From: Haladaptatus caseinilyticus
GTDB taxonomy: Archaea; Halobacteriota; Halobacteria; Halobacteriales; Haladaptataceae
Direction: 5' to 3'
Assembly: GCF_026248685.1 (NCBI RefSeq)
Contig: NZ_CP111041.1
Coordinates: 124,001 to 188,000, forward strand
DNA: 64,000 nt
The notes under the pieces were generated by a model that made no database searches, was not told the origin of the DNA, and saw nothing but the letters and a program-made list of their open reading frames with translations. The translations under genes and the position numbers were made by a program. Shown here in pieces: positions 52,696 to 60,365 of this stretch. The first letter of the stretch is position 1. Every line of letters begins with the position of its first letter.

Positions 52696-52905
52696 TTAGT
52701 GTACCATGGATAAAAGAGCTGAAGTGGTGGTTCGTTCGGTAGTTCTTTCCGTCCCGTTCGCACGCACGGCCAGCATGGGAAGCCACTGAGACCGTCACAG
52801 ACGCAGTCGTCTGGTGCGGTATCGTTGTCGTCCTCCGAGGGGAATACGTCGAGCGTTCCCTCTTCGGTTGCGGTTTCGAGGGCGGCCATGTGCTTGCTTA
52901 GGGCC
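52692..52905 (-). pseudogene. SWIM family relic, copy 9 (5' part lost at a possible IS end)
   Basis: Open part: MAALETATEEGTLDVFPSED, CVCDGLSGFPCWPCVRTGRK and ELPN, then read-through (stop changed to GAA) to 52692. The zinc segment is cut off near 52893, and DNA resembling an IS200/IS605 right end begins. Confidence 0.6.
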
Positions 52906-52930
52906 CCGCTCGGCCTGAAATCCCATTGTG

Positions 52931-52966
52931 GAATTCCCCCGCTTAAAGTCGCGGGAGGAGGTCAAC
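52931..52966. mobile_element. Possible IS200/IS605 (TnpB-type) right-end relic
   Basis: GAATTCCCCCGCTTAAAGTC, then GCGGGAGGAGGTCAA. CCCGC (52938-52942) and GCGGG (52951-52955) form a subterminal hairpin followed by GGAGGTCAA, the layout of right ends of haloarchaeal IS200/IS605 elements whose 3' transcript forms the guide RNA of TnpB. No tnpA or tnpB is present. Confidence 0.45.
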
Positions 52967-53054
52967 TCGGATAGCAACGCAAACAGTTCTGTACTAACCC
53001 ATCAGGCAGGGAGTCAGCGTAAACTAATTACGTTTGTATGCAGTCCGTATACAC

Positions 53055-53252
53055 ATGAGCACGTCGATCAGAGTATCTGATGAGACAAAACGAATGTTGA
53101 AGAGTCTAAAAAGAGACGAAGAAACATTTGATGAGCTCCTTGAACGCCTTGCACAGAGTGAGAAACCCATCGATATCGGTGCCTGGGACAAGGAAGACGC
53201 CGAACGGGCGCGGGAGGCTGTGAAACGATCCCGGGAGAGCTTCAAGCGGTGA
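53055..53252 (+). CDS. vapB: Antitoxin, DUF7557/VapB-type
   Basis: 65 residues from ATG 53055. MSTSIRVSDETKRMLKSLKR, then DEETFDELLERLAQSEKPID and AREAVKRSRESFKR: a ribbon-helix-helix-like head and a helical tail. Overlaps the PIN toxin gene by 4 bp. Confidence 0.83.
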   Translation: MSTSIRVSDETKRMLKSLKRDEETFDELLERLAQSEKPIDIGAWDKEDAERAREAVKRSRESFKR

Positions 53253-53647
53253 CATTCCTTGATAGTTCCGTCATTATCGATATGCTAGAGGGTGTCCCCG
53301 ATGTAGTTGAGGCCGTAGAAGAACGCGGTCAACCATATCTCACCTCTTCACTTTGTGTGTTCGAGGTTTTATATGGAACAGTTGGTAGCGGTAAGACCGA
53401 TGTTGTCGAAGTGCGTCAGCAATTCGGTGGCGTCCGAGCGTTGGAATTGAACGAGCAAATCGCATTGGAGGCAGCACGGATGCAAGATACGTTGATGAAT
53501 GATGGCCAACGGATGGCTGCACGCGACCTGCTTATTGCTGCGACTGCAAAATCCACTGGGGACGAACTCGTAGTCGCCGACCGTGATTTCGAGACCAATT
53601 ATCTCAGTGAGATAATGGACGTCACGAATCTCAGCCCCAAAAAGTAA
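53249..53647 (+). CDS. vapC: PIN-domain toxin VapC
   Basis: 132 residues from GTG 53249. TFLDSSVIIDMLEG (first Asp), SLCVFEVLYGTVG (Glu), AARDLLIAATAKSTGDELVV and ADRDFETN (last acids): a complete PIN site. Probable tRNA or rRNA nuclease neutralised by the upstream antitoxin. Confidence 0.85.
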   Translation: MTFLDSSVIIDMLEGVPDVVEAVEERGQPYLTSSLCVFEVLYGTVGSGKTDVVEVRQQFGGVRALELNEQIALEAARMQDTLMNDGQRMAARDLLIAATAKSTGDELVVADRDFETNYLSEIMDVTNLSPKK

Positions 53648-53722
53648 TCTCTTCTCGTGAAACCATACACCAATAATTCTTCATCTCGATATTAGGTACA
53701 CCTGGGTTTTGGTGAGGTCATC

Positions 53723-53742
53723 TCGCGGGTTTCCGCCCGCGA
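53723..53742. terminator. GC-rich hairpin after VapBC
   Basis: TCGCGGG (53723-53729), loop TTTCCG, CCCGCGA (53736-53742), 76 bp behind vapC. It may help end the VapBC transcript or be another relic of an IS end. Confidence 0.35.
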
Positions 53743-53832
53743 ACCTTCATCCACAATTTCGCAGAGAAACATCTGTACTAACGATCAATATCTGCTCGCT
53801 ACTGCTCAGTCCCTTCGGACCGTGTATACTAC

Positions 53833-53965
53833 ATGACGAGCAAGATCGCGAAAGAACTTGGATGGTCACGACGGTCGGCCTATAACGTTTTCACTCGACT
53901 CCATGAGAGCGACGAGATTTGAAACAAGAAGCCCGAGGCGCGTCGAGTGATCTGAATTCGACCGG
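53833..53965 (+). pseudogene. Winged-helix gene relic
   Basis: MTSKIAKELGWSRRSAYNVF, then TRLHESDEI, TGA, NKKPEARRVI, TGA, IRPE, TAG. A plain winged helix broken by two stops. The tail KKPxARRxI-stop-IR recurs at 59698 with the same TGA at the expected Trp, and at 16718 with Trp retained. Confidence 0.55.
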
Positions 53966-54248
53966 AATAGATGTCAGTCTATAGCGGAATGTAACCGTTT
54001 GTTCTCTACGTTCTCTGAAACGCGGAAGCACCATGTCGCAGCTTATCGGGACTGTTGAACAACTAGTCGAGCATGGAGACACGCAAGGCCGAACCGATTG
54101 GCGGTAGACCAGCCGACACGGGGAACTGACCACAATCGGTCCCTCGCTGACTAGGCCGATCCAACTGCGAACGAGATGCTGTTGCTGTCACTCGACGATG
54201 GACCTACTGTTGGCGTCGCAGGAACTGACGATCAAGAATCCGAATGGG

Positions 54249-55763
54249 TCAGTCGTCGCTCGGCGTCGGACCGGGGGTACGGTCGAGGCTGGCGTTCCGC
54301 CACGTCCCGCGCTGGTACCAGAGGTAGGCGACCGTCGCGCCGAACACGTTCGAGAGCGCGAACGACAGCCAGAGCCCGTTCGGGCCCAGCGAGAGCGTCT
54401 CGGACCCCAGCCACGCGATCGGCAGGCGGAACACCATCAGCGTCCCCACGGAAATGATCGCGGCCGTGGTGGTCTTACCGGCACCGCGGAAGCTGCCGTT
54501 GTAGGCGCGCATGATCCCCATGAAGCCGAACGTAGGGGCGACGAACCGCATGAACTGTGCACCGACCTCGATCACCCGTTGTGCGTTGGTCTGATCCCCG
54601 CCGACGAAGATCGAGACGATCGGTTCGGCCCAGACGAACGCGATCACGCCCACCGCCGAGAGGATCAGGAACGACGCCTTCGACGCGAACGCGGCGGTCG
54701 CGGCCGCGCGGTCGGGCTTGTCAGCACCGATGTTCTGGCCGCTCATCGTCTCGACGCCCCGGGCCATCGCGATGGCGGGCATAAACACCACCGAGAGCAC
54801 GCGGGTGCCGATCCCGTACGCCGACACCACAGGGGTGGCGAACAGGCCGACGACGATCAGCAGGAGGTTCACCGAGAGCGCTCGCCCAACGCCCTCGACG
54901 GAGGCGGGGACGCCGATATCGAGGATGCGCCGCGCGAAGTCGAGATCCGGTCCCATGTCGCCCAGCCGGATTTGGACGCCCTGATTGCCCCGGTACATGA
55001 TCCACAGGCCGATGAGGAACGCAACCGCCCGGGAGAGCACGGTCGCGACCGCGGCGCCGCGGAGGCCGTCGCCGGTATAGCCCGTCATCGTGAACAGCTG
55101 CTCCTGTAATCCGGGCATCCCAACCATCGCGAACAGGGGGTTGTTCTGGAACCCGAAAATGAAGAATGGGTCGAGCACGATGTTGATGACCACCGAGATC
55201 CCCATCACGATCATCGGCGTCACCGTGTCTCCCGCCCCGCGCATCAAGGAGATGAACATGATGAAACCGAACATAAACACTAGCCCCAGCGAGATTACCT
55301 CCATGTAGTTGACCGCCAGTGGCTTCACGTCGGGCGAGGCGCCATAGATCTGAACCAGCGTTTCCACGACGAAGTAGCCGACGGTGCCCAGCACGATCGA
55401 GGTGACGACCGCGAAGGAGATGGTTTGGGAGGCGGCGTAGTCGGCCTCGCGCTCGTCTCCGGCACCGATGTTCTGGGCGATAATCACGCTGCCCGCGACC
55501 GAGAGCCCCATCCCTAGCGAGATCAGCAGGAACACCATCGGGAACGCGAAGCTGATCGCGGCGAGTGCCTCGGTGCTGTAGCGACCCACCCAGAACGTGT
55601 CCGCGAGGTTGTACGCGGTCTGGAACAGGTTCGTGATGACGATCGGGATCGCGAGGACGAACAGCGGCCTGCCGATGCCGCCCTCCGTCAAGTCGAGCTC
55701 TTCCTGGTTGAACGCCCGCTCGAACAGCCGGCGGGCACCCGACAGGCGGTTGCGGAGGCTCAC
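54249..55763 (-). CDS. MATE-family multidrug/sodium efflux transporter
   Basis: 504 residues with 12 membrane helices. ALAIPIVITNLFQTAYNLAD-like LFVLAIPIVITNLFQTAYNL, DTFWVGRYSTEALAAISFAF, SVIIAQNIGAGDEREADYAA and, in the second half, SGQNIGADKPDRAAATAAF show the internal duplication. It expels cationic or planar compounds using ion gradients. It overlaps the TetR gene by 4 bp. Both genes are far GC-richer than the flanks, suggesting recent arrival from a higher-GC haloarchaeon. Confidence 0.9.
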   Translation of the reverse strand: MSLRNRLSGARRLFERAFNQEELDLTEGGIGRPLFVLAIPIVITNLFQTAYNLADTFWVGRYSTEALAAISFAFPMVFLLISLGMGLSVAGSVIIAQNIGAGDEREADYAASQTISFAVVTSIVLGTVGYFVVETLVQIYGASPDVKPLAVNYMEVISLGLVFMFGFIMFISLMRGAGDTVTPMIVMGISVVINIVLDPFFIFGFQNNPLFAMVGMPGLQEQLFTMTGYTGDGLRGAAVATVLSRAVAFLIGLWIMYRGNQGVQIRLGDMGPDLDFARRILDIGVPASVEGVGRALSVNLLLIVVGLFATPVVSAYGIGTRVLSVVFMPAIAMARGVETMSGQNIGADKPDRAAATAAFASKASFLILSAVGVIAFVWAEPIVSIFVGGDQTNAQRVIEVGAQFMRFVAPTFGFMGIMRAYNGSFRGAGKTTTAAIISVGTLMVFRLPIAWLGSETLSLGPNGLWLSFALSNVFGATVAYLWYQRGTWRNASLDRTPGPTPSDD

Positions 55764-56356
55764 TGCCCACCCTCGTCGGCGACGATCATCGAGTCGATGT
55801 GGGTCCGGAGGGTCTCGCGTGCCTCATCAACAGAGCGCCCGACCGCGACGCTACGGACGTGGGCACCGTTGAACACAGTCACGAGGAAATCCGCCGACGC
55901 TTCGACGTCGAGGTCGGCCCGGAATTCCCCGTTCTCGACGCCCGCCGCGAGATGGTTCTCGACGTGTTCCCGTAGCGTTCGGTCATGGGCCTGCAGGTGC
56001 TGGCGGAACGCCTCGTCGTAGGGACCCTGTGCCTTTAGTTCCAACACGGCCGTCTGGAAGCCCCGATCCGGGGCGTCGTCGTCCGGCGGAAACAGCACCG
56101 TGTCGATCAGGTTCCACAGGCGGTCGTGTGCGGTATCCCCCTCCACGGCGTCGAGCCGTTCGGTGAAACTCTCCAGCAGGTCGTCGAAAAACGAGACCAG
56201 TAGATCGTGCTTGCTGTCGTAATGGTAGTGAAGGGTCGATTTGCTCTTGTCCGTCTCCGCGGCGATATCCTCCATGGTTACCTCCGCGTATCCATGCTTA
56301 CAGAGTGCGCGGTAGGTCGCCACGACGATGTCGCTGGTTGACTCTCCGGAGCTCAT
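55760..56356 (-). CDS. TetR-family regulator of the MATE exporter
   Basis: 198 residues. HTH: DIVVATYRALCKHGYAEVTM, then EDIAAETDKSKSTLHYHYDS and KHDLLVSFF. The C-terminal ligand domain is about 140 residues, as in TetR proteins with TetR_C-type pockets. First gene of the two-gene unit, with an operator just upstream. Confidence 0.88.
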   Translation of the reverse strand: MSSGESTSDIVVATYRALCKHGYAEVTMEDIAAETDKSKSTLHYHYDSKHDLLVSFFDDLLESFTERLDAVEGDTAHDRLWNLIDTVLFPPDDDAPDRGFQTAVLELKAQGPYDEAFRQHLQAHDRTLREHVENHLAAGVENGEFRADLDVEASADFLVTVFNGAHVRSVAVGRSVDEARETLRTHIDSMIVADEGGQ

Positions 56357-56362
56357 ACTGAC

Positions 56363-56376
56363 TGACTAGTTAGTCA
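56363..56376. promoter_or_regulatory. TetR operator TGACTA-GT-TAGTCA
   Basis: Perfect 6-bp arms with a 2-bp centre, 6 bp upstream of the TetR start. An extra GACT half-site overlaps on the left (ctgactgacta). Likely autoregulatory site for the TetR/MATE unit. Confidence 0.55.
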
Positions 56377-57051
56377 AACTGTTGGGTCAATCAAAAGGCC
56401 TGCGGTTCCGGCGAGATGCGTGTGGAACCATCTTGCCCACCGCTCAGCCGATAAATCCTGGGCAGGGGGCCGGGCGTTCAAAGGAGTCGTCGCGCAGTGT
56501 CGCCGCTGACAGTATCGACATCCGATCGATGTCGACGCAGTCGAACATCGACCCCTGCCGCGAAGAACTTGCGGAACGGTGGCATGACGTTGCTGGGTTC
56601 GATGCGAACTGAGATCGGATAAAAAACCCGTTACACTATTCGTGCGGGCCGACCGATTACGGCGAGACACGGGCTGAACTCGAAGGATTCCAAGACCTCC
56701 TGTCGTGAGACCACTAGCATACTCCACGCCACCGCAACGAAACCAACATCTGGCGTTTCGGCGTGAACTCAGAAACACCCGACAAACTTGCAGGGAAAGC
56801 GTAGTGTGAACGCGATGAGGTCGATCGCTACTCATTCTGATCGAAAGGAAGTGGTGAGACTTGGGCAGATATTGATGTCTCAGACCCTGCCGAGTAGACT
56901 CGACTCAAAGAGTCCGGCGTGAGCAAGAAATACTCACAGGAACTCGCTCGTCGGACGATGGACACGATGCACGATCTCTCGGAAAGACGTCACTGTGAAC
57001 GTGGATTCAGACTCGCTGAACAACTTTGCAGAAATTGATTTGCTGAGTCAT
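56377..57051. other. Decayed region downstream of the GC-rich island
   Basis: 675 bp without an intact gene. Near 56900-57030 a plus-strand frame reads KESGVSKKYSQELARRTMDT, then MHDLSERRHCERGFRLAEQL before a stop, clearly former coding sequence but with no start and several upstream stops. Family not recognised. Confidence 0.35.
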
Positions 57052-57459
57052 TTACTTCGGTAGTAGTTTGAAGGTGAGACGAACATTGTCCGAGGAGAGT
57101 TTCGGTGTATCAAGACAGACCCGGCGTCCGGCCGCAATTGCTTCAGACTCACACGCGACACGTCCCATGAGTCGTGGACCTTCGTCTAACGTGATGATAG
57201 CTGATACGATTGGGGCGTCTGATGCGAATCGCTGGGTTGGGCGGTGAATACTTGTATAACCGTACACCGTTCCAGTGCCTGCAATCGATTTGAATTCCCA
57301 TTCGTCTGAGTAACAGTCTGGACAGTATCGGCGTGGAGGATGATAGACGTGGTCACATGCCTGACAGTGGGCAATACAAACATCACCGTTAGCTACACGC
57401 TGCCAGTATTGGCGTTCGTATTCGGTCGTCGGTGTCGGAATAGGCTTGTTAGTCGGCAT
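57052..57459 (-). CDS. DUF35 zinc-ribbon/OB-fold protein, partner of the thiolase-like protein
   Basis: 135 residues from ATG 57457-57459; ATG 57468 is possible. CIAHCQACDHVYHPPRRYCP, then DCYSDEWEF gives four zinc Cys. GTGTVYGYTSIHRPTQRF starts the OB-fold. DUF35 subunits bind thiolase-like or aldolase partners and channel acyl-CoA. The start overlaps the end of the thiolase-like gene, so the two are coupled. Confidence 0.85.
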   Translation of the reverse strand: MPTNKPIPTPTTEYERQYWQRVANGDVCIAHCQACDHVYHPPRRYCPDCYSDEWEFKSIAGTGTVYGYTSIHRPTQRFASDAPIVSAIITLDEGPRLMGRVACESEAIAAGRRVCLDTPKLSSDNVRLTFKLLPK

Positions 57460-58612
57460 GACGTTCACCTCGTTCGAGGATCGCTACTGCTTGCGTTGAG
57501 AAGATCCCCCCATTTCCATGGACGAGTGCCGTCGATGCGTCTTCGACTTGCGCCGCTTCGGCACGTCCTTGTAGTTGACGGATTGCTTCGGTAATATGAA
57601 AGATCCCACAGGGCATTCCCGGATGTGCTTGGGCGAGCGCCCCGCCATGAGTGTTGAGTGGCCATTTTCCAGTTAATCGAAGAGCACCACTGTCAACGAG
57701 GTCACCACCGTTCCCGCGTTCACAGAAGCCGAGGTCTTCGAGGATTCGAAGGACGGTAATCGTAAAACAATCGTATATTTGAAGAACGTCGATATCAGCA
57801 TGACTGACAGCTGCTTCGGCCATTGCTTGCTGTCCTGCTTTTACCGCTCCCGTTTCTTCGAATGATGGCATCTGGGAGATGTGGTCGTGGGTATGTCGTG
57901 CACCGAACCCTTTCAATCGAACTGGTACTTGATCGATCTCGGCGGCATTTTCTTCAGTGGTTACGATGAATGCCGCTCCGCCATCGGAGATAAGAGCGCA
58001 CTGATCTGCGGTCAATGGAGTTGCAACCATCGGAGCGTCGAGAATCTCATCAGCTGATTTTGCTTCCTGTCGGTGTGCACGTTCCGCCCGTTGTAACGAC
58101 GCATGCTCATGAGCGATGGCTGCGATTTTGGCGAGTTGTTTCCGTGTCGTCCCAAACGTATCGAGGTGCCAGTTTGCGACATGGGCGTAGAGCGAGGGAA
58201 CGATGTTCGCGGGTTCCTCGAACTCGCTGACACTGTCGGATAGTTCTTCGATAACTGTTCGTGGTCCGATGTCAGAATGAAGAGCATCTGCAGCGACAAT
58301 GAGGATCGTTTCGGCCTGTCCATTTTCAATTGCATTGGCCGCTCGGTTGATCGAGTTTACGTGGGATGCACCACCGACGCCGGTGAGTTCTGCAAAATTG
58401 AGTGGAGCAATTCCAAGATATTCGATCAGCCGAGGGAGTGGAAACCGCTCTGTTCGAAAGGGTGCAGTCGCAATAAGCCCGTCAATATCGTCTGGTTCGA
58501 GATCGACGTCACGCAAGGCTTCCTGTGTCGCCCACATGTTCAGCTCTTCGTATCTATAGTCGAGTGACTCTCCGACGCTCGTTTCACCATACCCGATTAG
58601 CACTGGGTTCAT
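57449..58612 (-). CDS. Thiolase-superfamily protein lacking the catalytic cysteine (Ltp2-like aldolase candidate)
   Basis: 387 residues from ATG 58610-58612. The thiolase fold is clear: PVLIGYGETSVGESLDYRYE, AIENGQAETILIVAADALHS, DGGAAFIVTT and LNTHGGALAQAHPGMPCG. At the position of the nucleophilic Cys (usual CxSG) it has GGASH, and the late CxG is GNGG. Thiolysis is therefore unlikely. With a DUF35 partner it resembles the Ltp2-DUF35 retro-aldolase complexes of steroid side-chain breakdown. The true reaction is unknown. Confidence 0.75.
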   Translation of the reverse strand: MNPVLIGYGETSVGESLDYRYEELNMWATQEALRDVDLEPDDIDGLIATAPFRTERFPLPRLIEYLGIAPLNFAELTGVGGASHVNSINRAANAIENGQAETILIVAADALHSDIGPRTVIEELSDSVSEFEEPANIVPSLYAHVANWHLDTFGTTRKQLAKIAAIAHEHASLQRAERAHRQEAKSADEILDAPMVATPLTADQCALISDGGAAFIVTTEENAAEIDQVPVRLKGFGARHTHDHISQMPSFEETGAVKAGQQAMAEAAVSHADIDVLQIYDCFTITVLRILEDLGFCERGNGGDLVDSGALRLTGKWPLNTHGGALAQAHPGMPCGIFHITEAIRQLQGRAEAAQVEDASTALVHGNGGIFSTQAVAILERGERHAD

Positions 58613-59321
58613 TGGTCTCAATCGCATACGATACCGATCCCAAAGAAGGTTAGAGGTAGTCATTGATGCTAGAACGTATTTGAAAGTACCTATCAGCGGT
58701 ACTGCCATACGAAATAGATACCATATTTCTGATGGAACATGGTGGTACTAATTGGGTTGGTTTCGGTGGACCGTGTCATTTCTTCGAGATGGGGCGTCGC
58801 GAATGTGACCCTCTATTACAACGGTATAATCGCCCATACCGAAGATACATTCTACATCCTCTGAGAAGTAGACGTTCAGGAAATCGTCGTAGAAATGGAT
58901 GCGATCATACAAAGCCGTTGCAATACATCTTTGTCCCGTGTTCCTAATTGGGTTCGAGTCGATCCCTCGTTTAGGACAGAAATTGCACACTCTCCGGAGA
59001 TCACACAGGAATTATACCCACAAGCCGCAGTCCCGCAGGTGACTTTTCGCCCCCGGAGGGGTGGGACGCAGATTGGGATTGAACTTGAAACCCATTCAGA
59101 TAACAGCGACAGTGACCAGCTAGCAAACTGTGACTGGTATGGGCATAGTGAACTTCGGTGTTGTCCTTGTGTGCGATTCAGGTGCCGCGACCTCTCTGAG
59201 TATAGTGCAAATTAGCTATAAGTGAGTGTGTGTGCTGAACATCTGTGCCAATTTATGCAACTACATGCCGGTTTTTCTCCGTTTATCTCTGGTTAAATGG
59301 CTGTGGAATGTATACTATAGT
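58613..59321. other. Region with no supported gene
   Basis: 709 bp. A minus-strand frame at 58748-58990 (DDFLNVYFSEDVECIFGMGD and onward) is open for 80 codons but its start is Cys-rich and unlike its neighbours. I regard it as chance or relic. Nothing else stands out. Confidence 0.3.
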
Positions 59322-59681
59322 ATGATTGAAGAGAGTTGCACAAAGTGTACGACAGACTCACTCCAACAGCAAGCACAGAGCCTGCAGGTAACGTCGCCTG
59401 CGAAATATGGTCTCTTGAAAACGTACCTCGGGAATATTCGTGAGGCACTGGAAGTCTGTTCGCGGAACTATCCCTCTACCAAACAACTGAGCGAAAATCT
59501 CTCCGATTCTAATCTGACACCGCAAATGGTGGGGAATCTGCTTGCCTTACTCGTGGAATTTGAAATCATTGAGGTATTCAGTGAGCGTAACAATAGCAAT
59601 CGCTACGATCTCACTCACTACGATCCGAACCGCATGGATACGCTCAGTCAGATTCTTCAACGAGAGGCCACAGGGTCCTAA
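59322..59681 (+). CDS. Hypothetical protein, possible winged-helix regulator
   Basis: 119 residues from ATG 59322. KYGLLKTYLGNIREALEVCS, then TKQLSENLSDSNLTPQMVGN and LLALLVEFEIIEVFSERNNS, followed by RYDLTHYDP, which looks like helix-turn-helix plus wing. The Cys pair CTKC at the N-terminus may bind metal. Family not recognised. Confidence 0.5.
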   Translation: MIEESCTKCTTDSLQQQAQSLQVTSPAKYGLLKTYLGNIREALEVCSRNYPSTKQLSENLSDSNLTPQMVGNLLALLVEFEIIEVFSERNNSNRYDLTHYDPNRMDTLSQILQREATGS

Positions 59682-59815
59682 CCAGCGACAAGATTCGACA
59701 AAGAAGCCCAAAGCTCGGTGTATGATCTGAATTCGGTCGAAGTAGCGGTCAACTTCTGAAGAAGTGAGTACTGTGAGCGACAAAACAGGGGATGTTACCT
59801 TGCGGCGGTGGATCG

Positions 59816-59983
59816 CTATAAATCGTGCGCCTGGGCGGTTTTGCGATCGTTTTCTTCAGTCCCTCTGGCGGTGTTTTCGATCACTGTCGCAACTTCCTTA
59901 TCGAATGCATCGTGGGGGTCATTCGACACATTGTGTCCTTCAAGCAATTCCTTCACTGCTGCTTTGACAATCAACTTAGCCAT
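59816..59983 (-). CDS. DUF1931 histone-fold protein
   Basis: 55 residues from ATG 59981-59983. MAKLIVKAAVKELLEGHNVS, then DAFDKEVATVIENTARGTEE and NDRKTAQAHDL match the archaeal DUF1931 family, a small histone-like fold in which a pair of helices is followed by the NDRKTxxxxDL end. Such proteins are predicted DNA-binding chromatin components. Confidence 0.78.
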   Translation of the reverse strand: MAKLIVKAAVKELLEGHNVSNDPHDAFDKEVATVIENTARGTEENDRKTAQAHDL

Positions 59984-60197
59984 ACAAGCATCCAGACGAT
60001 ACAATATGGGTGTGGTCACAGACTGAAGTGGCCGCTGCCTGCAATTCTTCTACCGAATGTGGCCTTCCCGCGGGCAATAATGAATAGACGGTGAGATTCC
60101 ACCCATGGTGTAGCTCACTATGTTCGTGAACGTACTATCTGTTTACCACTGAGTTATATTGTGTGGTTATATTGGGGTCGAGTGTGTACCCTCGAAT

Positions 60198-60365
60198 ATG
60201 ATCTTTAAAGGCGACCTCGAACCAATGGCCGAATCCGTTTGGGACGCTATCTTGGAGCACCCAATGATCGAAAAGTTCAGGGAAGGAACTTTCAATGAGG
60301 AGCTATTCAGGAACTGGATCAGGCAGGATTGCGTCTACTTGGGCGTCGAAGGGGGGGATAAGTAA
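60198..60365 (+). pseudogene. TenA-family (thiaminase II-like) N-terminal fragment
   Basis: 55 residues: LEPMAESVWDAILEHPMIEK, then FREGTFNEELFRNWIRQDCV and YL. This equals the first quarter of TenA (W.AI..HPF....G.L....F..Y..QD..YL). Normal length is about 220. It ends at a TAA that overlaps the symporter ATG by one base, so a deletion has probably removed the rest. Confidence 0.65.

Noticed and set aside
52992-53782. CTGTACTAAC on both sides of VapBC (52992 and 53773) as target duplication
   Set aside because: Ten bases with differing flanks, and the pair does not coincide with element ends; chance is a fair explanation.
54198-55109. Plus-strand frame of 303 codons under the MATE gene
   Set aside because: Arg/His/Pro-rich product with no domain; an artefact of high third-position GC opposite the real MATE gene.
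54721-55770. Second minus-strand frame of 349 codons in the MATE region
   Set aside because: It runs in another frame of the same strand, Arg/Pro/Gly-rich; the 54249-55763 frame carries the full MATE pattern.
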